Assembly: GCA_001801345.1 (NCBI GenBank)
Contig: MGXJ01000015.1
Location: 401-8,431 of the forward strand
From: Gammaproteobacteria bacterium RBG_16_37_9
Lineage (GTDB): Bacteria; Pseudomonadota; Gammaproteobacteria; UBA9339
Length of the DNA: 8,031 nt
Direction: 5' to 3'
The notes below the pieces were generated by a model. That model was given only the letters and a program-made list of their open reading frames with translations. It ran no database searches and was not told the origin of the DNA. Of the stretch, positions 6,321-8,031 are shown one piece after another (the stretch's first letter is position 1; every line of letters begins with the position of its first letter). A program made the translations under genes and the position numbers.

Positions 6321-6348
6321 AAAGGGGGCCAAGCCCTGGCCCCTTTTT
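6321..6348 (+). terminator. Intrinsic terminator of the sugar operon
   Basis: An 11-bp stem (AAAGGGGGCCA, 6321-6331, with 6337-6347) contains one G-T pair, a five-base loop AGCCC and a following T run. It begins 13 bases after the epimerase stop. The T run before the left arm (6315-6320) means it could also stop transcription from the other side. Confidence 0.92.
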
Positions 6349-6633
6349 ATTACTTAGTGCTTAGTTTTAATCAAATATTCCGCTAGCGCGCAATGGAATA
6401 ATTTTCATATTTTTATTTATAAAAACTGAAACCAATTATATATTTTCTTGGTTTAAGATTTCCTTAATGTTACTCTGTTACATTAAACTTAAAAAAGTAG
6501 TCGAAACCGTAGCGAGAGCACTTAAGATATTGAAGATAGGAATTTTCTTTTGAAAATTTTTTAGGTTAAAATAAACTATAACAATAACCGGTTTCTCAAA
6601 CATTTATAAACTAAAATTATAGGGATAATAAAT
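6349..6633. other. AT-rich intergenic region with three inverted repeats
   Basis: No reading frame or RNA gene was recognised in these 285 bases. Inverted repeats are TATTCC/GGAATA (6376-6381, 6395-6400), AAACCAA/TTGGTTT (6429-6435, 6448-6454) and TTAATGT/ACATTAA (6464-6470, 6480-6486). A short AT hairpin AATTTTC/GAAAATT lies at 6541-6558. -10-like hexamers occur (TAAAAT 6567, TATAAC 6577; TTGAAA 6550 with TAAACT 6572 at 16 bases), but none makes a convincing promoter. The region must hold the control of the following gene. Confidence 0.5.
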
Positions 6634-8031
6634 ATGCTTAAAAATACAATACATGTTTTTTCAAAAAAAAATTGGGGTATTTTAATGAATATGATTAAAA
6701 CAATTACAACTTTCGCTGCAGTCGTATGCTTTTTATTATCAAGTAACACCGTTGTCGCAATGAATTATGATGAGGAAAATCCTACTGCAAAAGAAGTCGT
6801 AGTTAGCCCCTCCGCAGTTCCCTCTAAAACCAAAGCTAGTGTTAGCAGCTTAGAAGAGAAAGAGGAAGAAGACTATTCTTTCATAGACGATCTTAATGAG
6901 GACAGTTTTTTAGACCGTTTTTTAGATCTTTTTCCAAAAGAGGATCAGAACAAACTTTTAAAACTATATTTATCAGTATTGCCAGATAAAAAAACGATTG
7001 ATACTTTAAAACGTATTTTAGAAGGTGTTAGTGGCAAACGTAAAACCTGCATCACCGAAGCCTTTTTTGGCATGAATTCAGCAAAACGCAAACACATGAC
7101 ACCAAAAGAACTTCAAAACATGGCAATAAAATTAGATGACAACGTGCTTGATGCCTTAGAACAAGTTAGTGCCGAGCATAAAAAATACTTCATCGAATGG
7201 GTTCTTGATATGAGTCCAGAAAAGTTAGCTTGCATGACACCAGAAAAACTCCTAAAGAGGTTTCAATTAATTGAAAGAAATTTACTTCCTTTGTTTTCAG
7301 GCGCGCCTAATTACTTAAGTAGCCTTGTAAAAGAAGTCTTCATAAGATTTCTTAACGAGGAACCTAATCCTGATAAACCTGACCAAATCAATCCTAGGAT
7401 TCTAGCCGTTAAAGAAGTGCTCCTTCCTTCGCTTTCAAAACTAAGCACAAATGGTCAGTACAAGATAGCTCTAGATGCCCTTATGTTTCATATGAGCCCA
7501 TCAGAAATCGAAACCATGGTTGAAATCTATAAAGATATTTTTGGGATTATCTTAGGAAAAGGGGAAAATACGTTGTCTGAGGAAGAAGAGGAGGAAATAA
7601 TTGTTTGTCTGCTGGTAAATATTCATTTTAAACATATATTTTGGGAAGTAGCTAAAGAAAATATTCATGCCATTTATGAAAATGCTTCTGTTCTTTTTCC
7701 AGAAGACATGAGTTCAGCAGACAAAGCAATGATAATTGACAAAGCACTTGATTTAGACCCATCAGAACTAGAAGCCAGGATTCAATTCTTTGAGAAGAAT
7801 AAGGCTGGCAAAGAAAGCTTGTTGGAAGTTCTTTCGCTGGAACCAATACCTTTCAAAGCCCTGCAGGAGGCTGCGCAACGCGAGTCTTCTCACCAACTTA
7901 GTAGTCCGGCTGCAACGTTGAGCGGTCGCCAAAGTCTGGATTCATTTACAGCGTGGGATAAACGACCCTCTTCCAGCAGCGTGCCATCTGCTCCGCCAGC
8001 TTCCAAACAACCAGCGCCCGCTGGAGGATCG
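6634..8031 (+). CDS. Unrecognised exported protein with degenerate helical repeats (open at window edge)
   Basis: I do not recognise a family. 466 codons are visible without a stop. A signal peptide is clear: basic MNMIKT, hydrophobic FAAVVCFLL, then a likely cut after NTVVA (residue 42), so the protein leaves the cytoplasm. Next comes a Ser/Glu-rich linker (about 50-75, with EEKEEED), then a mainly alpha-helical region (about 85-400). This region carries recurring units: S-x3-K-x3-I-[ED]-x-[VA]-L-D-x-x-P at 179-195 and 360-376, a looser unit at 271-289, and MTPKEL (155-160), MSPEKL (193-198), MTPEKL (200-205), MSPSEI (287-292), LDPSEL (374-379). The tail from about 420 is Ser/Pro/Ala-rich and probably disordered. 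Start: AGGG (6621-6624) supports ATG 6634, but that gives a long n-region. ATG 6685 (GGGG seven bases upstream) gives a textbook 25-residue signal peptide. A host-directed or surface role is speculation. Confidence 0.8.
   Translation, partial: MLKNTIHVFSKKNWGILMNMIKTITTFAAVVCFLLSSNTVVAMNYDEENPTAKEVVVSPSAVPSKTKASVSSLEEKEEEDYSFIDDLNEDSFLDRFLDLFPKEDQNKLLKLYLSVLPDKKTIDTLKRILEGVSGKRKTCITEAFFGMNSAKRKHMTPKELQNMAIKLDDNVLDALEQVSAEHKKYFIEWVLDMSPEKLACMTPEKLLKRFQLIERNLLPLFSGAPNYLSSLVKEVFIRFLNEEPNPDKPDQINPRILAVKEVLLPSLSKLSTNGQYKIALDALMFHMSPSEIETMVEIYKDIFGIILGKGENTLSEEEEEEIIVCLLVNIHFKHIFWEVAKENIHAIYENASVLFPEDMSSADKAMIIDKALDLDPSELEARIQFFEKNKAGKESLLEVLSLEPIPFKALQEAAQRESSHQLSSPAATLSGRQSLDSFTAWDKRPSSSSVPSAPPASKQPAPAGGS

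Overview
The window looks like chromosomal DNA of an AT-rich gammaproteobacterium. The strongest taxonomic signal is the complete ParE (629 residues), which matches the enterobacterial ParE layout almost segment by segment (from memory, no alignment run). Two other traits are consistent with a host-associated lineage such as Legionellales: dispersed short palindromes with a TCAAG/CTTGA loop, and a secreted helical-repeat protein at the right end. That placement is inference only.

Left part (1-1145, minus strand): a hypA-hypB pair for [NiFe]-hydrogenase nickel insertion. hypB is cut by the left window edge. The gap between the two genes is filled with three and a half copies of a ~27-bp palindromic repeat. 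One copy has run into the 3' end of hypA and codes for its last 11 residues. A good sigma70-type promoter for hypA lies at 1108-1136.

Centre (1146-3158, plus strand): parE, topoisomerase IV subunit B. It is preceded by a ~100-bp nested palindrome whose left arm carries a perfect extended -10 (TGaTATAAT). Between palindrome and gene is a Shine-Dalgarno-like GAGGG that serves a start-stop pair (ATG TAA) ending four bases before the parE ATG.

Right-centre (3159-6348, plus strand): a compact three-gene carbohydrate operon. It encodes an MFS sugar porter, an NAD-type short-chain dehydrogenase and an aldose 1-epimerase-like protein, and ends in a strong intrinsic terminator. Import, anomer interconversion and oxidation of a sugar is the obvious reading; the sugar cannot be named from sequence.

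Right end (6349-8031, plus strand): a 285-base AT-rich spacer with three small inverted repeats, then an unrecognised exported protein. It has a signal peptide, an acidic linker, degenerate helical repeats built around an M-S/T-P-x-E/K-L motif, and a Ser/Pro/Ala-rich tail. It is still open at the window edge. Its first start codon is separated from a second one by an A9 tract.

Nothing here is proven to be a new system. The best leads are the repeat-bearing secreted protein, the promoter-carrying palindrome plus start-stop ORF in front of parE, and the repeat-derived tail of HypA.
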